A stretch of 64,000 nucleotides of DNA from Streptomyces bathyalis (lineage in GTDB: Bacteria > Actinomycetota > Actinomycetes > Streptomycetales > Streptomycetaceae), in the NCBI RefSeq assembly GCF_015910445.1, contig NZ_CP048882.1:5887501-5951500 (forward strand), read 5' to 3'. Positions within the stretch are counted from its first letter, which is position 1. Every line of letters starts with the position of its first letter. Positions 7,784 through 16,273 of this stretch are shown here, one piece after another. Under the pieces are notes generated by a model, which saw only the letters and a program-made list of their open reading frames with translations, was not told the DNA's origin and ran no database searches. A program made the translations under genes and the position numbers.

Positions 7784-8842
7784 TCAGTCGCTCTCCGGTG
7801 GCTTCGCCGCAGCCTTTGCCGGAAACGGTGAGTTGCCGCCGTCGTTCGCGGCCGCAGGGACCGCGGACCCCGGCGAGCGGCGGCGCACGCTCTGCGGCAG
7901 CCGGCCCCGTGCCAGCCGCCAGACCACCAGCAGCACCGCCAGCGCGGCCAGGAACGGCAGCGCCGCACCGATCACCACCGCGACCCAGCGCATCGTCGTG
8001 ATGAAGGCATCCCAGCCGCCCCCCAGCGCGTCCGTGAACCCGGTCCCGTCGTCCTTCTTCTCCACCTCGGTCTCGGAGAGCACGAGCGTGATCGTGGCCA
8101 GCGACGTCCGGTCCTTCAGCGACGCCTGCTGCGCCTGGAGCGCTTCCAGTTCCGCCTGGCGGGTGCTCAACTGGCCTTCCAGAGTGACGATGTCGGAGAG
8201 CTCAGTGGCCTTGTCCATCAGCTTCCGTACGCGTTCGACGCTTGCCTTCTGCGAGGCGACGCGGCTCTCGACGTCCACCACCTTGTCGGTGACGTCGTCG
8301 GCCGACACCTTCCGCTCGATGAGCTTGCCGCTGCCCGAGAGCTCCTCCAGGACGTCCGCGTACTCCTCCTGCGGTACCCGGAGCACCAGACGCGACCGCT
8401 CGTGGCTCTGGCCGTCGCGGTCGGTTGTCTCGTCGCCGACGTAACCGCCCGCGCTCTCCACCGTGGTACGGGTGTCGTCCAGTGCGGACGGTACGTCCTT
8501 GACCTGGACCGTGAGCCTGGCCTTACGGATGACGTGGTCCGGTTCGATCTTCGGTGGCTTCTTACTGGCCGGGCCTTCCTGCTGGCCTGTCGCGTCGTCG
8601 GGGTTGGCGCGCGCCCCGCTGTCGGCCGCCGCTCCCGCGCCTGCCTCGCGCTTCCCGGGTGCGTCGCTCGCGTACTGCCGCTCGCTCGCCGAACTCCCGG
8701 AGTCCGTGGCGGAGTTGGTGCTGCAACCCGCGACGGCCAGCGCCGAGGCGAGCACTCCCACCGCGAGGAGTGCGAGCGACCGGCGCGGACGCCGGCCGGG
8801 ACTGCGACGGTTCCCTGTCGCGGGCGGTGTCGGATCGTTCAT
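7784..8842 (-). CDS. DUF4349 domain-containing lipoprotein
   Basis: This is a 352-residue membrane-anchored envelope protein. The N-terminus has an Arg-rich start, a hydrophobic core and the lipobox LAVAGC at about residues 35-40. A low-complexity Ser/Ala/Gly linker follows. The DUF4349 region (about 100-310) holds IRKARLTVQVKDVPSALDDT, a Glu/Lys-rich coiled coil around SRVASQKASVERVRKLMDKA and a second coil QAELEALQAQQASLKD. It ends in one strong transmembrane helix (WVAVVIGAALPFLAALAVLL) and a basic cytoplasmic tail. The function of DUF4349 is not known to me. The ATG has GGAGGGG upstream, and the gene is monocistronic. Confidence 0.9.
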   Translation of the reverse strand: MNDPTPPATGNRRSPGRRPRRSLALLAVGVLASALAVAGCSTNSATDSGSSASERQYASDAPGKREAGAGAAADSGARANPDDATGQQEGPASKKPPKIEPDHVIRKARLTVQVKDVPSALDDTRTTVESAGGYVGDETTDRDGQSHERSRLVLRVPQEEYADVLEELSGSGKLIERKVSADDVTDKVVDVESRVASQKASVERVRKLMDKATELSDIVTLEGQLSTRQAELEALQAQQASLKDRTSLATITLVLSETEVEKKDDGTGFTDALGGGWDAFITTMRWVAVVIGAALPFLAALAVLLVVWRLARGRLPQSVRRRSPGSAVPAAANDGGNSPFPAKAAAKPPESD

Positions 8843-9284
8843 GAGGGGTCCCCTCCGGCTGTGCGCGGGTTCGTTGTCGCAGGTTGGACGGGGGTGCCGT
8901 CGGGCGGGTTGCGGGACACCGGTAGCGATGCCGTCTCGGTCGGGAATCGATCAGGAACCGGTCGGACGGGCCGTACAACCTTCGAGATCCGGGGCGGGTC
9001 GCGGCGCCGCGGAACCGGCGCCGAGCGGTGGGGGCATGAGCGGTATCGGGCACCGGCCCGCCTCCGAGTGCTCCGAGCTCTTCCCTGGTCGCCTCGGCGG
9101 GACGTGGACGGGAGCGCCGTTCCGGGCCGGACCTCCCTCCGGCCGCGCCTCCCTTAAACCCGGCTCAAGTGTGGGCTAAGTCCCCTCGTCCACGTCCCCA
9201 ACCCGCTGATACTCCCGTGCCGTTGTCGTTAGCTTGCTGATGCAGGAAGACCGGCCCCCCACGTCAGAAGGAGACAGCCCGACG
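8843..9284. other. divergent promoter region
   Basis: The DUF4349 gene and the GH18 gene diverge from this 440-base stretch. No gene is supportable in it. The only AT-richer patch is near 9150-9250, upstream of the GH18 lipoprotein, and probably carries its promoter. Confidence 0.45.
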
Positions 9285-10358
9285 ATGGCGAACCACGCGG
9301 AAGCGCAGGCTGCCCCGAGGATCCGCGCAGGGAAGCGTGCCGTAACCGCACTGGCCGCGGCGGCAGTTGTGGCGTCGTTGCTGGCCGGCTGTTCGAGCGG
9401 GGAGACGGATCCCGGGCCCACCGGCCCGCCTCCGGCGACGCCCTCGCAGACCGAGGACCCGCTGCCGGAAACCGGGGACTTCGCGCCGTACGTGGACACG
9501 TCCCTCAAGCCCTCCTACGACCTTCTCGAGAGGGCCGAGAAGACCGGGGTGAAGGAGTACAACCTCGCGTTCGTCTCCCCGGGAGGCGGCTGCGTGCCCA
9601 AGTGGGGCGGCAGGCAGCAGCTGGAAGACAATCCGGTGGCGGCGCAGGCGGAGAAGCTGCGAGACGAGGGCGGCGACGTCCGGGTCTCCTTCGGCGGTCA
9701 GAGCGGCAACGAACTCGCCCGGGTCTGCGGCTCGGTGGACAAGCTGACGAGCGCCTACACGAAGGTCATCGACACCTACGGCCTGACGAAGCTCGACTTC
9801 GATCTCGAAGGCCCCGCGCTGACGGACTCGAAGGCGAACGAGCTTCGCAGTCAGGCGATCGTGCGGCTCCAGCGGCAGCGTCCGAACCTCAACGTCTCCT
9901 TCACCCTCCCCGTGATGCCCTCGGGCCTGAACCGGGACGCCCGCGCGGTGCTGGAGAACGCGCAGAAGAACGGGGCCGGCGTGAACCGCGTGAACATCAT
10001 GGCGATGGACTACGGCACGTCCTACGACGGAGACATGGGCAAGTACGCCGTCCAGGCGGCCACCGCCGCGCACAAGCAGATCCGGCCCGCGCTGGGGATC
10101 AAGGATCCGGAGGAGGCCTGGGACACGCTCTCGGTGACGCCGATGATCGGCGTGAACGACGTCAAGGGCGAGGTCTTCCGTCCCGAAGACGCCGCGGAAC
10201 TGCGGGAGTTCGCGGACAAGAAGGAGCTCGGCGGCCTGTCCATGTGGTCCGCCACCCGCGACAAGCCCTGCCCCGGAGGCCCGAAGTCCAAGGCGCAGGC
10301 GGCCTGTTCGGGCATCGGGAAGAAGGCGGACGAGTTCGCGAAGGCGTTCAAGGGCTGA
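9285..10358 (+). CDS. GH18 chitinase-like secreted lipoprotein
   Basis: This 357-residue lipoprotein has a glycosyl hydrolase family 18 barrel. Its signal peptide ends with the lipobox LLAGCSS (Cys at about 36), followed by a Pro/Thr linker and the catalytic domain from residue 66. The GH18 signature is present: beta-3 reads VRVSFGG, and beta-4 reads KLDFDLEG with Asp171, Asp173 and the proton donor Glu175 in DxDxE order. The strand VNIMAMDYG matches beta-6. It would cleave chitin-like beta-1,4-GlcNAc polymers at the cell surface. No separate chitin-binding module is attached. AAGGAG at 9268-9273 supports ATG 9285. Confidence 0.88.
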   Translation: MANHAEAQAAPRIRAGKRAVTALAAAAVVASLLAGCSSGETDPGPTGPPPATPSQTEDPLPETGDFAPYVDTSLKPSYDLLERAEKTGVKEYNLAFVSPGGGCVPKWGGRQQLEDNPVAAQAEKLRDEGGDVRVSFGGQSGNELARVCGSVDKLTSAYTKVIDTYGLTKLDFDLEGPALTDSKANELRSQAIVRLQRQRPNLNVSFTLPVMPSGLNRDARAVLENAQKNGAGVNRVNIMAMDYGTSYDGDMGKYAVQAATAAHKQIRPALGIKDPEEAWDTLSVTPMIGVNDVKGEVFRPEDAAELREFADKKELGGLSMWSATRDKPCPGGPKSKAQAACSGIGKKADEFAKAFKG

Positions 10359-10408
10359 CTGACCCGGGCAAGTTCGCCTGAACCCGGGCACGTTCACCCG
10401 GCCCGGGG

Positions 10409-11074
10409 TCAGGCGTCGAGCTCCTCGGCGAAGACCCGGAAGTCGCCCCGGTCGCGGTGCATGTCCTTCAGGGTCTCCGCGAGCACCGCGGGGTCCTTGC
10501 GCGGGTGTCCGGGCGTGATGGCACCGGGGATGACGAGCTGGGCGACGTGGATGTTCTCGTCGGCGAGCGCCGCGTGCAGCATCCGGGCGTAGGCGCTCTC
10601 GGCGGCGAAGGCGACCGATGTGCCGGCGAAGTCCGGCCGTGGCCGGACGGCGGTGCCTCCGTTGACGAAGAGGACGGTGCCGCGTCCGAGGCGGCGCATG
10701 CCCGGCAGTACGTGCTGCACGGCGGCCACAGGTGCGTAGAGGGAGAACTCGACCGGGCCGGACAGGTCGGCCGGAGTGGCCTCCAGCACGGGCCGCATGA
10801 AGTCCCTGTGCGGCGCGGGGCTGTACTGAAGGACCTCGATGGGACCGAGAGCCTCGGCGGCGGCCTCCAGCGCGGCCGTGAGGGCGCCCGTGTCACGTAC
10901 GTCGGCGGCGAAGCCGCGGGCGGTCACACCCTCGTCGACGAGCCCGTCGGCCAGCGCGTCGACTCGCTCCTGGCTGCGGGAGACCAGAGCGACGTCGAAT
11001 CCCTCGCGTCCGAACTGCCGGGCCGCGGCGGCTCCCAGCCCGCGTCCCGCTCCGATGATGGCGATGGTGGTCAT
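10409..11074 (-). CDS. SDR-like NAD(P)-binding protein lacking the catalytic Tyr-Lys pair
   Basis: This 221-residue protein has a short-chain dehydrogenase fold. The cofactor turn reads IIGAGRGLGAAAARQFG at residues 6-22, and LVSRSQERVDAL and DVRDTGAL match the nucleotide-specificity and adenine-binding positions. The active site looks altered. Where SDRs have Ser and YxxxK, this protein has FVNGGTAV and SAYARMLHAAL, with Leu at the Lys position four after Tyr162. It may be a non-catalytic or divergent member. The ATG at 11074 is preceded by AGGAGA. The gene stands alone and converges with the GH18 gene. Confidence 0.82.
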   Translation of the reverse strand: MTTIAIIGAGRGLGAAAARQFGREGFDVALVSRSQERVDALADGLVDEGVTARGFAADVRDTGALTAALEAAAEALGPIEVLQYSPAPHRDFMRPVLEATPADLSGPVEFSLYAPVAAVQHVLPGMRRLGRGTVLFVNGGTAVRPRPDFAGTSVAFAAESAYARMLHAALADENIHVAQLVIPGAITPGHPRKDPAVLAETLKDMHRDRGDFRVFAEELDA

Positions 11075-11271
11075 GCTTCTCCTGTGGTGTGACGGCTGCA
11101 CTCGGATGTTCGGGCCGACGCGTCCGGGTGCCCCGGTCGGCGGCCCCGGGCGAGTGCCCGGCCCGGAGGGCGCGCACAGACCCGGGGTGCGTACCTACCC
11201 CGGCGCGTACCCACGCCCGATGTGTACCGGCCCCGGGCGAGTGCCGGGGGCGGCGCCGAGAAGGGCAGGGA

Positions 11272-11649
11272 TCAGCGCGGCATCAGTTTCAGCGTCGCGG
11301 ACCGGGCCCCGGAGGCGACCATGGGGTCCACGTACTGGGCGCTGTGGCGCTGGTACTTGCTGCGGTAGGCGGCGTCGATGTGCTCGTTGAGGCCCGGGTC
11401 GGTCTCTTCCGTGAAGCTGACCTCCTTGGCGACTCCGTCGGCCTGGATGCGCCCCTCGCGACCTGCCTTGGCTGCCTGGAACCACGCGCCGTCCCTTCCT
11501 CTGTAGGAGCGGACGTACAGGTCGTCGCCGTGGCGCACGACCCAGATCGTCACGGGGTTGCGCAGGGAGCCGTCGTTCTGCCGGGGCGCGATCTCCAGCT
11601 CGTCGGCTGCTGCGATCTTGTCGAGTTCGTCGCTCGTCCAGGCTGTCAT
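11272..11649 (-). CDS. DUF2255 family protein
   Basis: A compact 125-residue protein matching the DUF2255 pattern: WTSDELDKIAAADELEIAP, then TIWVVRHGDDLYVRSYRGRD and AWFQAAKAGREGRI. The fold resembles the F420/FMN-binding split-barrel nitroreductase-like proteins, but no cofactor has been assigned that I know of. The ATG is preceded by AAGGAGAC with good spacing. There is no signal peptide. The 220 bases between it and the DacB gene hold nothing recognisable. Confidence 0.85.
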   Translation of the reverse strand: MTAWTSDELDKIAAADELEIAPRQNDGSLRNPVTIWVVRHGDDLYVRSYRGRDGAWFQAAKAGREGRIQADGVAKEVSFTEETDPGLNEHIDAAYRSKYQRHSAQYVDPMVASGARSATLKLMPR

Positions 11650-11867
11650 GGGGGTCTCCTTCGTCTGCCGGCGCTTGGGCTGCCGGGTCTGCAGGGTCTG
11701 CCGTCAGTCAACGACGGTTTCCGTGCGGGCCCGAAGCAGGCCACGCCGCGTCCGAAGGCGATTCCGTTCAGGTCCGCGCTGCTGGGCGACCCGTCCGCCG
11801 GCCCGGCAGGCCCGCCGGGCCCGGACACCGCATCGGCAGCGGCACCCGGCGGTCCGTCAGCCGGAGG

Positions 11868-13541
11868 TCAGCAGCGCGCGGGCTTCTTCCAGGAGCACTC
11901 CGGGCCCACCAGGGGCCCCGACGGGCGCCGGTCCTCGCCCTTGCCCTTCGTCCCGGGCTTCTTCCCGCTCCCGGTCTCGCGGCCGTCGGAGGCGAGGGCC
12001 ACCACGATCGAGTCCTCGATGCCCTTCACCGAATCCGCGAGGTAGTTGTTGAGGATGATGCTGAAGGTGAGCTTGCGGCCGTCCGCGTCGGTGACGTAGC
12101 CGGACAGAGCCGAAGCGCCCGTCAGCGAGCCCGTCTTGGCGTGCGCATTGCCCTCGGCCGGTGTGTCGCACATCCGTGAGCGCAGCGTGCCGCCCGTCAT
12201 GCGGTCCCCTGCGCAGGCGATGGGCAGCGCGTCGTACCACTGCTTGAACCAGGGCTTCTTCCGCACCGAGTGGAGAAGCGTGGAGATGTGGCGTGCGGAG
12301 ACGTTGTCCATGCGGGACAGTCCCGAGCCGTCGACCTGCCGCAGGGTGCCGGTGTCCACGCCCTCCTTCTTCAGGAAGCCCTCGATCGCCTTCAGCCCCG
12401 CGCTCCAGGTGCCCTTGCCCGCGCTCTCGTCGCCCATGGTCTTGGTGAGGACCTCGGCGTGGTTGTTGTTGGACAGCTTCATGAACGGAACGGTGATCTT
12501 CTTCAGCGGCATCGACGAATGACGCGCGACGCGCTCGGCACCGTCCGGTGTGGCCTTGCCCAGCTCGGTCTTCCCGGCGACCTCCACGCCGTGCCGCTCC
12601 AGCGCGTCGGCGAAGACGGAGGCCGCGTAGCCGGTGGGTTCCCACACGCTCGTCCACGACTCCTCCGGATCGGCGCCGACCGGGATCCCGCCGCTCACGG
12701 TGATGGTGTTGCCGCCGTGCTCGCGGTCGACGGAGATCGTGTTCTCCCCGTTCCCGGCGACGGTGGTGGCGGTGACGTCCACGTCGGCGTAGTCGTTGGA
12801 CGGCGTGACCTTGACCTTGGGCTTCTCACCCGCCGTGGAGCCGGGGACGATCTCCAGATAGACGTTGCCGGTGTCGTAGTCGGTGTCGGGCGCGAGGCTC
12901 AGCGCGGAGATCTGCGAGGAGTAGTACGCCGATTCGTCGTCCGCCGCCCACGAGCGTCCCAGCCGCTGCGTGTCGAACCGGGTGTCGTCGGCGACGAGCT
13001 TGCCGGTCACCGTCTTGATCCCGGCGGCGGCGACGTCGGCCGCCATCGCGTCGTAGTCCTTGGCGAGCAGCGTCGGGTCGCCGGTGCCGCGCACGTACAG
13101 GTCGCCGTCGAGGCGGTCGCCGCTCCGGTCGCCGTCCGCGAGTACGTCGGTGCGGTAGCGGTAGCCGGGGCCCAGGAGGTCCATCGCGGCGGCGGAGGTC
13201 AGCAGCTTGGTGTTGGACGCGGGCATCAGCCGCTTGCCGGGGTTGCGGTCGTACAGCACCCGGCCGCTTTCCGCGTCGCTGATCACGATGCTCGTCGCCG
13301 CTCCGTCCAGCCGCTTGTCGGCGAGGATGCGGTCGACGGCCTTCTGCCACGAGGGTGCGGGTGCGGGCGCGGCGGTACGCGCCCCGGCGGAGCCGCCCGT
13401 ACCGAGCGCGAGGGCGATCCCGGCGGTCACGGCGACGACTTTCGTACGCGTGCGGGACCAGGAGACCGGCCGCGACGGTCTGTACGTGCCGGGTGGCAGG
13501 TGGGGGGAGCGGGCGCCCCCGGGAGATGTGAGTCGCGTCAT
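11868..13541 (-). CDS. dacB: D-alanyl-D-alanine carboxypeptidase/endopeptidase (PBP4, S13 family)
   Basis: This 557-residue low-molecular-weight penicillin-binding protein trims peptidoglycan outside the membrane. All three penicillin-binding motifs are present: SNTK at residues 109-112 (catalytic Ser), SNN in MKLSNNNHAEVL, and KTG in GNAHAKTGSLTG. A long insertion between the first two motifs is typical of S13 enzymes. A basic N-terminus with the hydrophobic stretch VVAVTAGIALALGTGGSAGA acts as signal or anchor. The C-terminus ends in a Lys/Gly/Pro-rich tail with two late Cys. The start at ATG 13541 is chosen over an upstream in-frame codon because the segment before it is not signal-like; the ribosome site is weak. 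It is divergent from the VOC gene. Confidence 0.93.
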   Translation of the reverse strand: MTRLTSPGGARSPHLPPGTYRPSRPVSWSRTRTKVVAVTAGIALALGTGGSAGARTAAPAPAPSWQKAVDRILADKRLDGAATSIVISDAESGRVLYDRNPGKRLMPASNTKLLTSAAAMDLLGPGYRYRTDVLADGDRSGDRLDGDLYVRGTGDPTLLAKDYDAMAADVAAAGIKTVTGKLVADDTRFDTQRLGRSWAADDESAYYSSQISALSLAPDTDYDTGNVYLEIVPGSTAGEKPKVKVTPSNDYADVDVTATTVAGNGENTISVDREHGGNTITVSGGIPVGADPEESWTSVWEPTGYAASVFADALERHGVEVAGKTELGKATPDGAERVARHSSMPLKKITVPFMKLSNNNHAEVLTKTMGDESAGKGTWSAGLKAIEGFLKKEGVDTGTLRQVDGSGLSRMDNVSARHISTLLHSVRKKPWFKQWYDALPIACAGDRMTGGTLRSRMCDTPAEGNAHAKTGSLTGASALSGYVTDADGRKLTFSIILNNYLADSVKGIEDSIVVALASDGRETGSGKKPGTKGKGEDRRPSGPLVGPECSWKKPARC

Positions 13542-13678
13542 GGCGTGAGCCTGCCAGGCCTCGGGAGGACCCGCGAGGGTTCCGGGACGACGAACCAGCA
13601 CGTCCCGGTGTGGCCCGGCGGACGACGGGTGGTCCCGGACCCCTCGGCGTCGGAACCGCCACGTGCCAGGATCGGGCC

Positions 13679-14047
13679 ATGCTGAGAATCGGTTCCGTCG
13701 TCCTGGGTGTCTCGGACGTGCGGCGTGCGGTCGCCTTCTGGACGGAGGCCCTCGGTTACGTGCCGCGTGACGAGGTGGAGGACACCTGGGCGGTTCTGGT
13801 GGCCGAGCACGGGCCGGGTGCGCAGCTGTCCCTCGGCCTGAGCGAGACGCCCGTGCAGAAGTACCCGCGGATCCATCTGGACCTGTACGCGGGGGACGCG
13901 GCGGACCAGGCCGCTGAGGTCGAACGGCTGGTCTCCCTGGGAGCGCGGCGCGTCGACTGGGACCTGTATCCGGCCGACGCCGACTTCGTCGTGCTCGCCG
14001 ACCCCGACGGCAACCGCTTCTGCGTCATCGACACGGGCGGTCACTGA
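13679..14047 (+). CDS. VOC family (glyoxalase-like) protein
   Basis: This 122-residue protein carries two beta-alpha-beta-beta-beta units of the vicinal-oxygen-chelate fold. MLRIGSVVLGVSDVRRAVAF and WTEALGYV open the first unit. HLDLYAGDAADQAAEVERLV and FVVLADPDGNRFCVIDT form the second, the last being the typical DPDGNxF ending. Potential metal or ligand residues include the His in IHLDLY and the terminal acidic strand. Small proteins of this sort include resistance binders and lyases, and this one cannot be assigned. AGGA precedes the ATG. Confidence 0.87.
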   Translation: MLRIGSVVLGVSDVRRAVAFWTEALGYVPRDEVEDTWAVLVAEHGPGAQLSLGLSETPVQKYPRIHLDLYAGDAADQAAEVERLVSLGARRVDWDLYPADADFVVLADPDGNRFCVIDTGGH

Positions 14048-14131
14048 CGGGGCGTCGCGGCCTCCGTTGTGCCTTGCGCGGTAAGGCAGTTGGGCGTCCT
14101 TGGGCGGTGCCGTCAGGGCAACGGTCAGCGT

Positions 14132-14300
14132 TCACCACGTCCACGGATCTCTCTCGACCTCGGCCCGGACCGTCTTCCCGACCGGGCTACGGGGTGAAGT
14201 GCCCCAGCGGGCGGCCAGGATGTCGACGAGGAGCAGTCCGCGTCCGGCTTCATCGTCCGGTCCCGGGGCGACGGGATGGGTGACCGCCGCATCTGACACG
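14132..14300 (-). pseudogene. C-terminal relic of an RsbW-like ATP-binding (HATPase) regulator
   Basis: The minus-strand frame ending at 14132 reads SDAAVTHPVAPGPDDEAGRG followed by LLLVDILAARWGTSPRSPVG and KTVRAEVE. That is the ATP-lid and final strand (GRGLxLVxxLAxRWG...GKTVWxEL) of the anti-sigma-factor-type serine kinases abundant in Streptomyces. The N-terminal two thirds, including the N box, are absent. Upstream the frame runs straight into a terminator hairpin, so nothing could make the whole domain. It is a truncated remnant. Confidence 0.6.
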
Positions 14301-14329
14301 AAAAGGAGGCCCGCAGTGTGCGGGCCTCC
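14301..14329 (-). terminator. rho-independent-type terminator for the DUF2188 gene
   Basis: GGAGGCCCGCA (14305-14315) pairs perfectly with TGCGGGCCTCC (14319-14329) around a 3-base loop. On the minus strand the stem is followed by TTTT (14304-14301). It lies about 40 bases after the DUF2188 stop. Confidence 0.75.
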
Positions 14330-14369
14330 CGAATTCGCCGTGTTCCGCGGTGTCTTCACCGTGCGGAAC

Positions 14370-14598
14370 TCAGCCGCGAGGGGAGTTGGGGGCAGCTCCC
14401 GCGGTGAGGGTGCGCTTGTCCCGGATCCGACCGTCCGTGCCGTGGACGACGAGTTCGCCGCCACCGTCGTTCTGGATGATCTCGCGGGCGCGCTGGACGG
14501 CCTCTTCCTGTGTGCCGGTATGGGTCGTCCGCCTTCACGCCGTCGGGGTTGGTGATCTTCCACTGGTCGCCGTCGGGCATTACGTGCCGGTCACCCAT
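14370..14598 (-). pseudogene. DUF2188 family protein with a single +1 frameshift
   Basis: The ATG at 14598 follows a perfect AGGAGG and reads MGDRHVMPDGDQWKITNPDG, then VKADD. The remainder, HTGTQEEAVQRAREIIQNDG, GGELVVHGTDGRIRDKRTL and the end AGAAPNSPRG, is in another frame and stops at 14370. Removing one C from the CCC near 14525 restores a 75-residue protein with family-like spacing. DUF2188 proteins are small, of unknown function, with the GGELxxxGxDGxIRDxRT core seen here. A good ribosome site and a fine terminator suggest a recent mutation or a sequencing error. Confidence 0.7.
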
Positions 14599-14651
14599 GT
14601 CGGGCCTCCTGTCCCTTCGTTCTTTCGCCTGGTTCTGCCGGTTGTCGTGCC

Positions 14652-14768
14652 TTAGGCGCGTCTTGTCGCGCCACCCAGCAGCCGGGCGACGAGTCGGAAG
14701 GGCAGCGTGACGACCGTGAGGATCGCTGAGAACACGGTCCGGATCGCGCCGAAGATGGCGGCGAGCAC
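14652..14768 (-). CDS. small single-pass membrane peptide with LPFR motif
   Basis: A 38-residue peptide starts at GTG 14768 with GGAGG eight bases upstream. It is almost entirely one hydrophobic helix, VLAAIFGAIRTVFSAILTVV, followed by TLPFRLVARLLGGATRRA. I recall LPFR-containing short membrane proteins as common in streptomycetes; their role is unknown. It precedes the DUF2188 gene in the same direction by about 50 bases, so they may be co-transcribed. Confidence 0.62.
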   Translation of the reverse strand: MLAAIFGAIRTVFSAILTVVTLPFRLVARLLGGATRRA

Positions 14769-14819
14769 GGTTTGCCTCCAATGCACAGATCGGGTTCCGC
14801 GCCCGGGTGCCCGACGCGC

Positions 14820-15038
14820 ATGGACCCATGCATGGGCGAACCGGCCGGATCCGCCGAGGTGTTGACGGGGGCCGACCTCGGCCGCGAGTACGAGTTGGCG
14901 GAGCAACTCGACTACGAGTTGGCGGAGCGACTGGGGCTCCCGGCGGGAACGCGTACGCCGCCGGTCTCGCGGGCGCTCTCTGCGGAGAGGAAGTCCTCAG
15001 GCGCCTCGCGGAAGTACCGGACGGCACCCGCCAGTTAG
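14820..15038 (+). CDS. small hypothetical protein
   Basis: This possible 72-residue acidic-then-basic protein starts MDPCMGEPAGSAEVLTGADL and contains the near repeat REYELAEQLDYELAERLGL, which looks helical and amphipathic. I do not recognise the family. No convincing ribosome site precedes ATG 14820 or 14832. The end overlaps the stop of the opposite-strand zinc-ribbon gene by four bases. It could be non-coding. Confidence 0.35.
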   Translation: MDPCMGEPAGSAEVLTGADLGREYELAEQLDYELAERLGLPAGTRTPPVSRALSAERKSSGASRKYRTAPAS

Positions 15039-15994
15039 TCGTGGCCGCCCCCGCCGTGGTGGCTGCCGCCTCCCTGGTAACCGCCGCCGCCCCCGTGGTC
15101 GCCACCGCGGTCCTGACCGCTCTCGTGGTAGTCGCCTCCGCTGCGGTCCTGGCCGTCGTCGTCGCGGTCATCGCCGCCGCCGCCGAACAGGAGGCCCAGG
15201 AGGCCGCCCAGCAGGCCACCGTTGTCGTCGTCCTGGTCGCCGCCGCCGTTGTCGCCGCCGCCCTGCGAACCTCCGGCGTCCGACTCCTCGCCGCCGCCGC
15301 CGTCATCGTCGCCTTCGCCGTCGCCCGGGTTGCCGGTGGAGCCGCCCTGATCGGCGCCGCCCGCCTCGTCCCCGGACGGTGCGGGGGAGGGCGCCCCGTC
15401 ATCCGACGCGGGGGGTTGCGAGCCGGGGCGGTCTTCGTCTCCGTCGCCCGCGGGCCGCATGCCGTCGTCGTCCGCGGCCGGCGGGGGATTGCCGTTCTCG
15501 GGTTGGTCGGGCGTGTTCGCCTCGGAGCGCTCCGCCGCCTCTCGCGCGGCGATGTCCGGGTCGGGCGAGACCGAAACCGCCGGCCTGCCGCCCCCCTGGA
15601 CCGTCGAGCCCGAATTCATCGCGTCCACGCTGAAGGCCACGGTCCCGAGCGCGACGGCCGCGGCGACGCCGACGGCGACACCCGTGCTGCGCCGGTCCAT
15701 GGGCCGACGGCCGCCCCTGTGGCTCACCGGTGCGGCCGGGTCGGCTTCGAGTTGCCGGGATGCGGCCGGGTCCGCTTCGGGCTGCCGGGATGCGGCCGGG
15801 CGCGGTTCGGGCTGCCGGGATGCGGCCGGGCGCGCTTCGAGCCGCCGGGATGCGGCTGCCTTCTTCAGGCGTGGTCGGAAGGCCTGGAACGCCGACACGT
15901 CGTTACGGCCGGCGGTCTCGGGCGCGCACGAACATGACGACGTGCCGTCCAACTGAATTCGTGCTCCGCACTTGGAGCATCTCAGTGCTGCCAT
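15035..15994 (-). CDS. zinc-ribbon, single-pass membrane protein with Gly/Asp-rich tail
   Basis: This 319-residue protein has four parts. Residues 5-25 form a short zinc ribbon (CSKCGARIQL then CSC). Residues 45-90 hold four copies of a ten-residue repeat of type RPAASRQPEP. A transmembrane helix lies near residues 103-122 (TGVAVGVAAAVALGTVAFSV). The remainder is an extracellular low-complexity tail very rich in Gly, Asp and Pro, with a small hydrophobic patch GGLLGGLLGLLFGGGG. GAGGGGG precedes the ATG. This architecture suggests a surface or cell-wall-associated protein. No enzyme domain is visible, and its role is unknown. Confidence 0.75.
   Translation of the reverse strand: MAALRCSKCGARIQLDGTSSCSCAPETAGRNDVSAFQAFRPRLKKAAASRRLEARPAASRQPEPRPAASRQPEADPAASRQLEADPAAPVSHRGGRRPMDRRSTGVAVGVAAAVALGTVAFSVDAMNSGSTVQGGGRPAVSVSPDPDIAAREAAERSEANTPDQPENGNPPPAADDDGMRPAGDGDEDRPGSQPPASDDGAPSPAPSGDEAGGADQGGSTGNPGDGEGDDDGGGGEESDAGGSQGGGDNGGGDQDDDNGGLLGGLLGLLFGGGGDDRDDDGQDRSGGDYHESGQDRGGDHGGGGGYQGGGSHHGGGGHD
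15731..15850. repeat. 30-bp tandem repeat, four copies, inside the zinc-ribbon gene
   Basis: Four consecutive 30-base units each begin TGCGGCCGGG and end with a CCGGGA-type motif, differing at a few positions. They stay in frame and encode the ten-residue RPAASRQPE-type repeat. Copy number could vary between strains. Confidence 0.9.
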
Positions 15995-16273
15995 CGCCGG
16001 CCCCCTCGATGGAATCCGTTACGACGCGTTCCCTCGTTTTTGCCTACCGCAAGCTGGCAGGGCACACGGTTGGCAGGTCACCGTCAAATGTAGCCAGGAA
16101 GTGAGTCATCCATGCGTTAGTTGTCAACTTCCGAGCGGCGCAGTTTCAACTGAATACCGCTGTGCCCAGCGATGATTCCGGACAGACCTGACCGCCGGGC
16201 CATCGCCTTGGCCCGGCTGGTACGAACTCGCCCATTTTGTCCCGGCGTTCACACCGGGCGTTGTCCGACCCGC

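Noticed and set aside
15731-15850. Possible CRISPR array from regular 30-bp repeats
   Set aside because: The units are contiguous with no spacers, stay in frame inside a gene, and no Cas genes are nearby.
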